Part shown: piece by piece, positions 56,397 to 64,000 of the stretch
How the letters are laid out: each line of letters starts with the position of its first letter
How positions within the stretch are numbered: position 1 is the first letter of the stretch
Assembly: GCA_963772065.1 (NCBI GenBank)
Contig: CAVYVZ010000008.1
Location: forward strand, 124,001-188,000
Source of the DNA: CAVYVZ01 sp963772065
GTDB taxonomy: Bacteria > Acidobacteriota > Vicinamibacteria > Vicinamibacterales > UBA2999
Direction of reading: 5' to 3'
DNA length: 64,000 nucleotides
Position numbers and translations under genes: made by a program
Notes under the pieces: generated by a model
Databases searched by the model: none
What the model was told of the DNA's origin: nothing
What the model saw: only the letters and a program-made list of their open reading frames with translations

Positions 56397-56906
56397 CTAC
56401 TTCGGCACGAACTTCATCGCGACGCCGTTCATGCAGTACCGCTGACCGGTTGGCCTGGGGCCGTCCGGAAATACGTGACCGAGATGACCGCCGCAGCGTG
56501 CGCAGTGCACCTCGGTGCGCACCATGAACCAGCTTCGGTCGGTTGTCGTCCCGACGGCGCCATCGAGCGGCTTGTAGAAGCTGGGCCACCCGGTGCCGCT
56601 CTCGAACTTCGTCTCCGAGGAGAAGAGCGGCTGTCCGCACCCGGCGCACACGAACATGCCGTCGCGCTTTTCGACGTTCAGCGGACTCGTGCCTGCCCGC
56701 TCGGTCCCATGCTTACGCAAGATGGCGTACTGATCGGGTGTCAGCGTGCTGCGCCACTCTTCGTCGGTCTTGGTTACGGCGAACTGCTCGTCGGTAGTTT
56801 TCATGGCTGCCCTGCTCGTGCCGGAACGTCCAGTCGAGGCCATCACGGCGGTCAGCCCGACTGTTGTCCCGACGAAGGAAAGAAATTGGCGGCGGCTGCT
56901 AGACAT
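56397..56906 (-). CDS. msrB: Exported peptide methionine sulfoxide reductase MsrB
   Basis: A leader with SRRQFLSFVGTTVGLTA looks twin-arginine-like. The mature enzyme has both zinc pairs (CAGC and CARC), SGTGWPSF and the catalytic Cys158 in RYCMNGVAM. It reduces the R form of methionine sulfoxide. With msrA downstream it forms a two-enzyme exported repair set, as in periplasmic oxidant defence. Confidence 0.95.
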   Translation of the reverse strand: MSSSRRQFLSFVGTTVGLTAVMASTGRSGTSRAAMKTTDEQFAVTKTDEEWRSTLTPDQYAILRKHGTERAGTSPLNVEKRDGMFVCAGCGQPLFSSETKFESGTGWPSFYKPLDGAVGTTTDRSWFMVRTEVHCARCGGHLGHVFPDGPRPTGQRYCMNGVAMKFVPK

Positions 56907-56970
56907 AATCCCGTCCTATAGCTTAGATGCAGAACCACCCCGACACGTTCCACGCCCCCGACACAGCAGC

Positions 56971-57588
56971 CTAGCGCAAACCCGGCCCGTTGCGGCGAAG
57001 CCACTCGCGCGCGGCCTCGTACTCCGGATAGGCAGCGGCGACGAGCTGCCAGTACTTCGGCGAATGGTCCATCCGCCGCAGGTGCATCAGCTCGTGAACG
57101 AGCACGTAATCCCGGACCCATTCGGGCATCAGCACAAGGCGCCAGTTCAAACTGATGTGGCCGTCGCGGCCACACGATCCCCATCGGCTCCGTTGATTCC
57201 GGACGCTGACGCGTGCCACTGTGAGCCCGAGTGCCGCGGCGACCTCCATCAGCCGCGCAGGAAGGACGCTCTCCGCGGTTGCGCGGAGACGTCGCGTCTC
57301 ATCCACTGGGATTGTGGGTCCTGAATCGCGCAGCTGGCAATGCTCGCGAACCTTCTCGCGGATCCACTGCCTCTGCCGCTGCGCAAACGCATCAGCCTCG
57401 CGCCGCGAGCCGCCGCGCGGAATGGTCACGCGCACGCGACCATCCAGATCGAGCCGGAGCACGTATCGCCGCGCTCGCTGATGACGCACGTAATAGAACT
57501 CGAGCGGGGGTTCTTCGCGGATCTCGAAGGGCAGGCCGAGTTGCATTCGGGGCCACACAGAGAATAGCAGAGACCGGGTGGCCTTCAT
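56971..57588 (-). CDS. YgjP-type metallopeptidase (DUF45)
   Basis: A predicted zinc peptidase with the C-terminal core VRDYVLVHELMHLRRMDHSPKYW (HELMH plus a downstream His). The family segment RNQRSRWGSCGRDGHISLNWRL precedes it. The N-terminal half is the usual beta-rich YgjP part (RRYVLRLDLDGRVRVTIPRG). The start is uncertain: ATG codons occur at 57636, 57588 and 57546; 57588 avoids overlap with the divergent lipoprotein gene. Cellular role is unknown in general. Confidence 0.85.
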   Translation of the reverse strand: MKATRSLLFSVWPRMQLGLPFEIREEPPLEFYYVRHQRARRYVLRLDLDGRVRVTIPRGGSRREADAFAQRQRQWIREKVREHCQLRDSGPTIPVDETRRLRATAESVLPARLMEVAAALGLTVARVSVRNQRSRWGSCGRDGHISLNWRLVLMPEWVRDYVLVHELMHLRRMDHSPKYWQLVAAAYPEYEAAREWLRRNGPGLR

Positions 57589-57619
57589 CCTGCACTCGAT
57601 GATGGCCGGAGGAGGAAGC

Positions 57620-58147
57620 ATGCACTCAACCGTCACTCGTTCCGTCCGTACTCTCGCGATTGCGGCATCGGCAGTGATCGCGGTGGCGTGCGGTGGAACC
57701 GACTACGGTGACCGCGATACCAATCCGCCGGCGACTACTACGCCAGGTGAAGCCGTCGGCACGTCGGGCACGAACAATCAACTCATTACCATCAGCGGCT
57801 GCGTCACGAAAGCCCAGCCAGATGGTTACATCCTGACGAGCAACGACGAAGCGTTGCTGCGTCGCGAAACCGGAACGGCCGGCCACCATCGCGACGACAA
57901 GGGCAGCTCGCCCTCGGAGCCGAATCGCGGCGCTGAGGATGAGCGCTTGCGCCACGCGCAGAACCCCTCGGCGGAGCTCGCCCGATATCGTCTCGAGGGC
58001 GACGCCGAGCGCATCGCGCTGCTCGCGAATCGCGAGGTCGAGGTGCACGGGCGCGTCCAGCGCAGCGAAGCAGAGAACAGCACGCCTGCAACCCTGAAGG
58101 TCGAAACCATCGACTCCACCGGCCCGAGCTGCGGGAAGAAGAAGTAA
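57620..58147 (+). CDS. Lipoprotein of unknown function
   Basis: The leader TLAIAASAVIAVACGG contains a lipobox-like AVAC, so it is probably a lipid-anchored periplasmic protein. A Thr/Pro linker is followed by ITISGCVTKAQPDGYILTSND and, later, RYRLEGDAERIALLANREVEVHGRV. This course fits small OB/BON-like or DUF5666-like beta proteins that carry a GCV motif. GGAGGA lies four bases before the ATG. A 12-bp hairpin follows the stop. Confidence 0.7.
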   Translation: MHSTVTRSVRTLAIAASAVIAVACGGTDYGDRDTNPPATTTPGEAVGTSGTNNQLITISGCVTKAQPDGYILTSNDEALLRRETGTAGHHRDDKGSSPSEPNRGAEDERLRHAQNPSAELARYRLEGDAERIALLANREVEVHGRVQRSEAENSTPATLKVETIDSTGPSCGKKK

Positions 58148-58171
58148 GCGCCCGCGCACGCGCCGCGACCG

Positions 58172-58200
58172 GCACGGCGGGCGCATCCCGCCCGCCGTGC
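58172..58200. terminator. GC-rich hairpin after the lipoprotein gene
   Basis: Perfect 12-bp arms GCACGGCGGGCG (58172-58183) and CGCCCGCCGTGC (58189-58200) with loop CATCC. There is no T-tract, so termination is inferred from position and stability only. Confidence 0.5.
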
Positions 58201-58248
58201 AGCCCCGGGCGTCTCCTCGACGTCCGCTCAAAGAGGAGAGAAAGAACA

Positions 58249-58719
58249 ATGCCAACTGGAAGCAGCACATTGGTCGATCGAGCTCAGAGCAATCAGCAGA
58301 GCGAAGCGCAGATCCGCCGCGAGATTGAGGATTGGGCGAAGGCGGTCCGCGCCAAGGACATAAACGGACTCATGGCCTACTATGCGCCCGACGTGGTGAC
58401 GTTCGACTCCGTCCCCCCGCTGCAGTCACGTGGACCGGCGACATACCGAAAGAACTGGGAAGAATGCTTCGCGATGTTTCCCGGTCCTATCGGATTCGAG
58501 CATCGCGACCTGAAGATCACCGCGAGTGATGACCTGGCCTTTGCCCACACCGTCGCCAGACTCACCGGCACAACGATACAGGGCGAGAAGGCCGACATGG
58601 GGTTCCGGGCCACCGTTTGCTATCGCAAGATCGGCGACAAGTGGCTGGTCGTGCACGAACACGCCTCGGTGCCGTTCGATCCGAAGACGAACAAAGCCCT
58701 GTTGGATCTGAAGTCCTGA
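58249..58719 (+). CDS. SnoaL/NTF2-like (ketosteroid-isomerase fold) protein
   Basis: 156 residues with the NTF2 pattern: EIEDWAKAVRAKDINGLMAYYAPDVVTFD, GPATYRKNWEECFAMFPG and MGFRATVCYRKIGDKWLVVHEHASVPFD. It has no signal peptide. AGGAGAG lies about ten bases before the ATG. Such proteins often act as small isomerase-like or binding proteins; the ligand is unknown. Confidence 0.82.
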   Translation: MPTGSSTLVDRAQSNQQSEAQIRREIEDWAKAVRAKDINGLMAYYAPDVVTFDSVPPLQSRGPATYRKNWEECFAMFPGPIGFEHRDLKITASDDLAFAHTVARLTGTTIQGEKADMGFRATVCYRKIGDKWLVVHEHASVPFDPKTNKALLDLKS

Positions 58720-58747
58720 CGCCGGACCTGGAGTAGTATTCCGGGCC

Positions 58748-60010
58748 ATGCGCATTCTTCGCATGGCCCTTTTTTCTGCACTCGCCTTGTCGGCTGCACA
58801 GGCGCAGGCTCCCGCTGAACGAGTCTTCGTCGGCGCGCGGGTGATTGACGGCACCGGCGCGAAGCCGATCGAGAACGCCGCCATCGTGGTCCGCGGCGAC
58901 CGGATCGTCGCGGTCACCACGGCGTCGGGAAAGATCCCCGCGAATGCCGAGCGTGTGGACGTGCGCGGCCGCACGATCCTGCCGGGCTTCATCAACGCGC
59001 ACGGGCACGTGGCGGACACGAGCGGGCTCAAAGCAGGAGCCGAGTTCTACACGCGCGAAAACCTCGAACGGCAGCTGAAGCTCTACGCCAAGTACGGCGT
59101 CACCGCCGTGTACAGCCTCGGCGGCGACGGCCCGCCGGGTGTGGAGTTGCGTAACGAGGCGCCGCGCGGGCGCGCACGGCTCTTCATCGCCGGGCCTGTC
59201 ATCACCGCAACAACGGCGGATGCCGCGGCGCAGTCAGTGGACACGATCACCGCGCTCGGGGTCGACTGGCTGAAGTTCCGCCTCGACGACAACCTCGGAA
59301 CCGCAAAGAAGCTGCCGAAGGAGGCATGGAAGACGGTGATCGAGCGCGGCCACGCAAAGAAGCTCCCGGTGGCGGCGCACATGTTCTACCTCGACGACGC
59401 GAAGGATCTGTTGCGGGAAGGCGCGGACCTGCTCGCGCACAGCGTGCGCGACAAGCCGATCGATGACGAGTTCATCCGCCTCGCCAAGGAGCGCGACGTG
59501 TGCCTGGTGCCGACGCTGACGCGCGAGGTCTCGACGTTCGTCTACGAATCGACGCCCGCATGGTTCACGGACGAGTTCTTCCTGCGCCACGCCGACACGG
59601 CGACGGTCGAGCAGCTGAAGGACCCGAAGCGTCAGGAGGCCATGCGCACCAGCGTCTCCGCGCAGAAGTACAAGGTCGCGCTCGACGTCGCCAGCGCGAA
59701 CCTGAAGAAGATGAAGGACGCCGGCGTGCGCATCGCATTCGGCACCGACAGCGGTCCGCCGGCGCGGTTCCAGGGCTACTTCGAGCACATGGAGCTCGAG
59801 ATGATGGTCAAGGCCGGTCTCACGCCGATGGACACGATCGTCTCGGCGACGGGCGACGCGGCGCGCTGCATGAAAAACACAAGCGGCCTCGGCACGCTGA
59901 AGGCCGGAGCACCCGCCGACTTCGTCATCTATCGCGACGATCCGACGAAAGACATCCGCGCCACCCGCACGATCGAGTCGGTCTGGATTGCGGGCACTAG
60001 GGTGCCCTAG
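58748..60010 (+). CDS. Exported amidohydrolase
   Basis: A leader (about residues 1-20, ending AQAQA) precedes a metal-dependent amidohydrolase: GFINAHGHV with HxH near residue 82, AAHMFYLDDA near 206, LLAHSVRD near 228 and AFGTDSGPP near 335, the usual His/Asp metal set. It resembles the imidazolonepropionase-like exported group with wide substrate range. It is convergent with the D-aminoacylase-like gene, 12 bases apart. Confidence 0.87.
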   Translation: MRILRMALFSALALSAAQAQAPAERVFVGARVIDGTGAKPIENAAIVVRGDRIVAVTTASGKIPANAERVDVRGRTILPGFINAHGHVADTSGLKAGAEFYTRENLERQLKLYAKYGVTAVYSLGGDGPPGVELRNEAPRGRARLFIAGPVITATTADAAAQSVDTITALGVDWLKFRLDDNLGTAKKLPKEAWKTVIERGHAKKLPVAAHMFYLDDAKDLLREGADLLAHSVRDKPIDDEFIRLAKERDVCLVPTLTREVSTFVYESTPAWFTDEFFLRHADTATVEQLKDPKRQEAMRTSVSAQKYKVALDVASANLKKMKDAGVRIAFGTDSGPPARFQGYFEHMELEMMVKAGLTPMDTIVSATGDAARCMKNTSGLGTLKAGAPADFVIYRDDPTKDIRATRTIESVWIAGTRVP

Positions 60011-60022
60011 GTCAACGGTGAC

Positions 60023-61684
60023 CTACGATTGCGTGCGCAGCAATCGTCGTCCCGCTCGCGCGCCTGTGTGGCCTTTCGGCGTGATCGTGACGACGCCGTT
60101 CACGATGACGTAGTCGATGCCGACCGGGTACTCGTGGGGCTTCTCGTAGGTCGCACGGTCGATCACGCGCGCGGGATCGAAGACGACGAGGTCGGCGTAG
60201 TATCCCTCGCGGATGATGCCGCGCAGCCGGATGCCGTACTGCGCCGCGGCGAGGCTGGTCATGCGGCGGACGGCCTCGCGCACGTCGATGACCTTCTGCT
60301 CGCGCACGTACCGACCGAGCACGCGAGGGAAGGTGCCATACGCGCGCGGGTGTGGCTGGCCGCGGCCCAGTTCACCCTCGGGACGCAGCGCGGCTGCATC
60401 CGTGCCGATCGTGACGAACCCGCGGACCAGCGCCGTGCGGATGTCTTCCTCGGACATCATGTGGTACAGCGCGCCCACGCGGCCGCCGGTGTCGCGCAGG
60501 AGCCGGAACAGGGTGTCCCACGGATCCTCGCGACGCTCGGCCGCAATCTGTGACAACCGCTTGCCGAGTGGAGTTTGATCGGCGTCGAGCGGGAGCGAGG
60601 CAACTTGAATACCTTCGAAGCCCGCCCCGGCGAGGAGGTTCTCCCACCCTTCCGTGTTCGATTCGACGTGGCGCCTGATCCGAGCGCGCACCATCGGATC
60701 CTCGAGCCGCTCGATCGTCTTCGCGCGTCCACCTTCCTGTGCCCAGTCCGGCAGGACCGCCAGAAGGCTCGTGCCGCCGGCCGTGTACGGATACTGCGTT
60801 GCCGTCACGTTCTGGCCGCGTGAGATGGCGGCCTCGATCATCTGCGCGATCTTCGGCATCGATCCCCAATGCCGGCGCGCCGCGACCTTGAGATGAAAGA
60901 TGCCGACCGGGAGCTTCGCTTCATCGCCTATCCTGATCGCCTCGGCAACCGCCTGCTCGAGGCGGAAGCTCTCGCCGCGCACATGGGTGAGGTACGCGCC
61001 GTTGTGCCGCGCCGCCACGCGCGCCAGCGCAATCAGCTCCTCGGTGGTCGCGTACGAGCCAGGCGGGTAGATCAGCGCGCTCGACAACCCGAACGCACCG
61101 TCACGCATGCCGCGGTCGACGTACTCCTCCATTCGTCTCATCTCATCCGCGGTTGGCGGCCGGTTCTGCAGGCCCATCACTTCATGCCTCGCCAGCGTCG
61201 CCGGCACCAGCGTGCCGAGATTGAGGGAGATGCCGCGGTCTTCGAGGCGATCGAAGTAGCCGCTGAAATTCGTCCAGTCGAGTCGGAGGCGGTAGCGCTC
61301 CAGCACGTCCGCGTCCACGGTCTTCGCGGTCCAGAACGGAGGGCTGCTCGCCTCGCCGATGATCTCGCTCGTGATTCCCTGGCGGACATGACTCTCGGCG
61401 TTGCCGTCGACCAGGAGCGTTGTCCCCGACTGCCCCTGCGTGTCGATGAAGCCGGGCGCGACGATTCTGCCCGGCGCGTCAATCGTCTGGCCGGCTCGTC
61501 GTGTGCTGAGATCGCCGACCGCGGTGATCCGATCGCCCTTGATGCCGACGTCCGCGCGCCTCGCCTCCTGGCCCGTGCCGTCGAGCATCTCGCCCCCGCG
61601 GACGACGAGGTCGAACTCCGGTGGCCGACTGGAACAATGGAGGGCCCCGAAGCAGAGAGCGGCAATCAACAGGCGGCGCGGCAT
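60023..61684 (-). CDS. N-acyl-D-amino-acid deacylase-like protein lacking HxH
   Basis: The whole protein follows the D-aminoacylase family: GDRITAVGDLS, the long barrel with NGAYLTHVRGESF near residue 225 and VGIFHLKVAARRHWG near 256, and TIGTDAAALRPEG near 435 with the catalytic Asp. However, the usual HxH at the end of strand one reads GFIDTQGQSGTT, and the later ligand Cys place reads GEASS. The two main His ligands and the Asp remain. It probably belongs to an uncharacterised subfamily with altered metal site. A leader (RLLIAALCFGALHC) suggests a lipoprotein. The start at 61684 is 30 bases from the divergent dpaL start. Confidence 0.8.
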   Translation of the reverse strand: MPRRLLIAALCFGALHCSSRPPEFDLVVRGGEMLDGTGQEARRADVGIKGDRITAVGDLSTRRAGQTIDAPGRIVAPGFIDTQGQSGTTLLVDGNAESHVRQGITSEIIGEASSPPFWTAKTVDADVLERYRLRLDWTNFSGYFDRLEDRGISLNLGTLVPATLARHEVMGLQNRPPTADEMRRMEEYVDRGMRDGAFGLSSALIYPPGSYATTEELIALARVAARHNGAYLTHVRGESFRLEQAVAEAIRIGDEAKLPVGIFHLKVAARRHWGSMPKIAQMIEAAISRGQNVTATQYPYTAGGTSLLAVLPDWAQEGGRAKTIERLEDPMVRARIRRHVESNTEGWENLLAGAGFEGIQVASLPLDADQTPLGKRLSQIAAERREDPWDTLFRLLRDTGGRVGALYHMMSEEDIRTALVRGFVTIGTDAAALRPEGELGRGQPHPRAYGTFPRVLGRYVREQKVIDVREAVRRMTSLAAAQYGIRLRGIIREGYYADLVVFDPARVIDRATYEKPHEYPVGIDYVIVNGVVTITPKGHTGARAGRRLLRTQS

Positions 61685-61714
61685 GTCCTCATATAATCGC
61701 GGATCGCGAAGGTC

Positions 61715-62812
61715 ATGTACCACGTGAATGTGGCCGCGGCCAAGTGCGTGCGCGAGCCCTACTCCGACGAGGATCATGCCGATCTCGCGGCATTTTTTGC
61801 GCGGCGCCCGGAGCTTCGCCCTACCCCGCTCCGCTCCTTGCCTTCTTTCGCGCGCGCGCTGGGTGTGCGTGACCTCCACGTCAAGGACGAGTCCACCCGC
61901 TTCGGTCTGAATGCCTTCAAGTCGCTCGGCGTCCGCTACGCCGTCGATCGGCTGCAGCGCGCCGAGCGCATTCCGCCCGGGGCTACGCTCGTCTGCGCGA
62001 GCGCGGGCAATCACGGGCGCGCCGTGGCGCGCGTCGCCCGGGATCTCGGGCTGTCGGCCCGCGTGTACATGTCGAATGCCTCTTCTGAGGCGCCGCGGCA
62101 GGCGATCGCATCCGAGGGCGCCCTCGTCGTCGTGGTCGACGGCACGTACGAGGACGCCGTGCACCGCATGGCCGCCGATGCCGACGCGCAGGGCTGGATC
62201 GTCGTCTCCGACACCTCGTGGCCGGGTTATGAGGAGATTCCGTCGCTCATCATGCTCGGGTACACGCGGATCGTGTCGGAGATCCGGGAGCAACTGGACG
62301 GTGAGCCCGACGTCGTGTTCGCACAGGGAGGCGTCGGCGGCCTGGTGTGCGGCGTTGCAGCCGGCCTCGCGCACGAATGGCCGCGGCGGCGGCCGCGCCT
62401 TGTCGCCTGCGAGCCCACGCGGGCCGCCTGCCTGCTCGCATCGGCGCGCGCGGCCGGCATGACGACCCTCGACGGGCGGCTCGACACGATCATGGCCGGA
62501 CTGTGCTGCGCCGAGCCCTCCCCTGCCGCGTGGCGCGTCGTCAGCGAGCTCGTCGACGCATTCGTGGCGATCGATGACAGCCAGGCGATCGCCGCGATGC
62601 GGATGCTGGCGCGGCCCCTCGGAAAGGACCCGGCGGTCGAGGCCGGGCCGTCAGGTGCGTGCGGCTTCGCGTCGCTCGTCGCGGTCATGCGGGACGAGGC
62701 GATGCGGCCCGTGCGCGAGGCCATGGCGCTCGGTCCAGCGTCCTGTGTCGTGGTGATCAACACCGAGGGAGCGACGGATCGCGAGCTGTACGACCGACTC
62801 GTCTCTGCGTGA
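61715..62812 (+). CDS. dpaL: Diaminopropionate ammonia-lyase
   Basis: PLP fold-type II enzyme. The lysine is Lys69 in DESTRFGLNAFKSLG, a motif specific to this family. CASAGNHGRAVARVARDLG follows, then WPGYEEIPSLIMLGY, FAQGGVGGLVCGV and GPSGACGFASL, each with a counterpart in E. coli YgeX/DpaL as I recall it. It deaminates 2,3-diaminopropionate (both isomers) and D-serine to the keto acid and ammonia. 365 residues is slightly shorter than the E. coli protein. Divergent from the D-aminoacylase-like gene, with which it may share a regulator. Confidence 0.88.
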   Translation: MYHVNVAAAKCVREPYSDEDHADLAAFFARRPELRPTPLRSLPSFARALGVRDLHVKDESTRFGLNAFKSLGVRYAVDRLQRAERIPPGATLVCASAGNHGRAVARVARDLGLSARVYMSNASSEAPRQAIASEGALVVVVDGTYEDAVHRMAADADAQGWIVVSDTSWPGYEEIPSLIMLGYTRIVSEIREQLDGEPDVVFAQGGVGGLVCGVAAGLAHEWPRRRPRLVACEPTRAACLLASARAAGMTTLDGRLDTIMAGLCCAEPSPAAWRVVSELVDAFVAIDDSQAIAAMRMLARPLGKDPAVEAGPSGACGFASLVAVMRDEAMRPVREAMALGPASCVVVINTEGATDRELYDRLVSA

Positions 62813-62871
62813 TCTGCAGGAGTCAGGGATCAGGATTCACGTATCAGGGCTGTCTCTGGGATCGCTGAGTC

Positions 62872-63600
62872 CTACGGGTACTTCACGTCAACCGGAACGT
62901 CTGTCCGCTCACACAACGCGAGCAATGCTCGAAGCACTCGCGTTTGCGTCTCGTTGTCCCCTGGCGATCCGAATGGGCAGCCCAGGCCGAACGGCACTAC
63001 GAGCGTGCGCGGCAGGCCGACGGCTCTCGTGATCTCGGGCATGATCGACACTGACGCGGTCACGATCCCGCGCCGCTCGAGCTCCGCCGCAACCAGACCG
63101 ACCGTCTGGTGACAGAACGGTCAAACGGGTGCGAGCAGCGCGATGTCGACCGCATCCTCCACGAGCAGGGCCGCCGCGGCCGGCGCATGCTCCTTCTTCA
63201 AACGCGCGGGCGCGGTGATCGAGCCCATGAACGAGAGATGACGTGGCGCGACCTCCCCAACCTCGCCAGCATCGGCACACGCGCGCAGCCGGTCGAGCGG
63301 AAAGGCGACATTGGCATCCGCGGCGACGGCGCGGCGATCGAACGCCTGGCTGCGATGGTGCAGCTCCAGCGCCGACACGTCGGCGTCGGCAGGAATGACG
63401 CGGAACGTCGGGTCGCCCCCGAGGCGGCCAAGGTCGAACGGTGGCGTCCCCGGCGTCAGGAGACCCGCCGTCGTCACGAGTGCCACGCGGCAGTCGCGAA
63501 GCGGCTTTCGGAGCGCGCTCCCCGGGACGGGAGTGACACGGCGCCAGTGATAGCTCGCAATCAGGGTGCGCTCCCAGAGCGGGAGCTCGTCGGCGCGCAT
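62872..63600 (-). CDS. Candidate selenoprotein of the GrdB/PrdB-like reductase family (in-frame UGA)
   Basis: Reading the TGA at 63121-63123 as selenocysteine gives one 242-residue protein. Before it: RVALVTTAGLLTPGTPPFDLG, a segment with FRVIPADAD, FPLDRLRACADAGEVGEVAPRHLSFMGSI and DIALLAPV. Then U160-Pro-Phe-Cys, HQTVGLVAAELERRGI, and a tail PRTLVVPFGLGCPFGSPGD. The frame is the same on both sides, so an indel cannot explain the stop. The family (selenoprotein B of glycine/sarcosine/betaine or D-proline reductase-like proteins) has Sec or Cys at this place. A hairpin of the right position follows. Function in this bacterium is unknown; a thiol-redox or reductase role is inferred. Confidence 0.75.
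63092..63110 (-). promoter_or_regulatory. Candidate bacterial SECIS hairpin
   Basis: On the mRNA, ACCAGAC and GUCUGGU (7-bp perfect stem) enclose the loop GGUCG. The stem begins ten bases after the UGA, and the loop contains GGUC, as in the apical loop of E. coli fdhF SECIS. CCG just after the UGA can pair with CGG downstream for a lower stem. No bulged U is evident, so SelB binding is not certain. Confidence 0.65.
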
Positions 63601-63844
63601 TCGGGATTACATCGTCCCACAGGCGGACAGTTTTCCGCCTGCCTGGCCTTCGGTTCGTGGTATAAACCACTACAGGTCTGTCACTTACGTCTCGTTCTCG
63701 GGCTGGCATATCGTTTGACCCTTCAGGGGTGACAACTGGTGCGTCCGAATTGCCTCGCTCTTCCGTCTAAGGCAACGAAGCGACGCCCCAAACCATCAAA
63801 CGTCTCGGGTCGCTGACCGGAGGCGGGAGACTCGAGAAGCATCA

Positions 63845-64000
63845 ATGGTAGACATCGCAAGAGACCCGTCTTACGCGCGCAAAAAGAAGATCCGGCGCGT
63901 CGCGTTTGCGGCCGTCGGCGTCATGATCATCGTGCTGGTGTCCGTGGTCCTGGCTCAGATGAAGCCGGCGGCGCCGACCGTGGAACGAGCGACGGTCTGG
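63845..64000 (+). CDS. RND efflux periplasmic adaptor (membrane fusion protein), N-terminus only
   Basis: The open frame runs off the end of the window after 52 codons. It begins VDIARDPSYARKKKIRR, a basic cytosolic stub, followed by one membrane helix (VAFAAVGVMIIVLVSVVLAQM) and KPAAPTVERATVW. This is the usual start of HlyD/AcrA-type adaptors of RND pumps in Acidobacteriota. The 240-base gap upstream probably holds its promoter; an 8-bp hairpin (CAGGCGGA/TCCGCCTG at 63620-63641) lies in it. Confidence 0.75.
   Translation, partial: MVDIARDPSYARKKKIRRVAFAAVGVMIIVLVSVVLAQMKPAAPTVERATVW

Noticed and set aside
63620..63641. Hairpin before the RND adaptor gene as a terminator or riboswitch
   Set aside because: Eight-bp stem with no T-tract and no known aptamer consensus; mentioned only within the adaptor entry.

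Overview
The window is GC-rich bacterial chromosomal DNA with no phage, plasmid, CRISPR or transposase genes. The gene set suggests an Acidobacteriota genome, most likely class Vicinamibacteria. It includes secreted quinoprotein-type beta-propellers, a VPS10/BNR-repeat exoprotein, Tat-exported Gfo/Idh/MocA and sugar-isomerase-like proteins, a PadR regulator beside a permease-prefix-like membrane protein, many exported amidohydrolases and peptidases, and a TolB-like/TPR regulator. This placement is inference from gene content; no rRNA is present. One tRNA was seen, tRNA-Pro(CGG).

Layout. 0.1-6.5 kb: a TMEM175-type channel, an outer-membrane barrel with a lysine-rich exported partner, a PilZ protein, and a kinase/PP2C/FHA phospho-signalling set. 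6.6-22.2 kb: exported carbohydrate-type functions (glycosidase-like protein, PQQ-repeat proteins, alpha/beta hydrolase, sugar isomerase-like protein, quinoprotein with an internal cytochrome c, Gfo/Idh/MocA oxidoreductase), an HEFGH metallopeptidase and a MocR regulator. 22.3-38.1 kb: small exported proteins, PadR, a PQQ sugar dehydrogenase, a phospholipase-C-like protein, a GAF protein, a TolB/TPR regulator, a streptogrisin-like protease, a deacetylase-like metallohydrolase, a GH15 enzyme and a papain-like protease with five 51-residue repeats. 38.2-46.3 kb: a 27-residue membrane peptide, tRNA-Pro, surE, an oxidase/dipeptidase/MFS operon, an AmrS-like radical SAM enzyme, an ArsR/AHSA1 pair and moaA. 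46.4-54.7 kb: the VPS10 protein and a four-gene two-component operon (sigma-54 activator, HD-GYP regulator, two histidine kinases). 54.8-64 kb: cupins, exported msrB/msrA, a YgjP-type peptidase, amidohydrolases, dpaL, a candidate selenoprotein and the start of an RND adaptor gene.

Two points stand out. First, the gene at 62872-63600 (minus) reads straight through an in-frame UGA followed by Pro-Phe-Cys, with a 7-bp hairpin (GGUCG loop) ten bases downstream, where a bacterial SECIS belongs. It looks like a selenoprotein of the GrdB/PrdB-like reductase family. Second, about eighteen reading-frame breaks cut otherwise well-preserved genes. Nearly all have the same polarity (one extra base, often in a short G/C run), and six fall within about 0.8 kb. 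This points to insertion-type consensus errors rather than gene decay, so the broken genes are annotated here as single genes with frameshifts.
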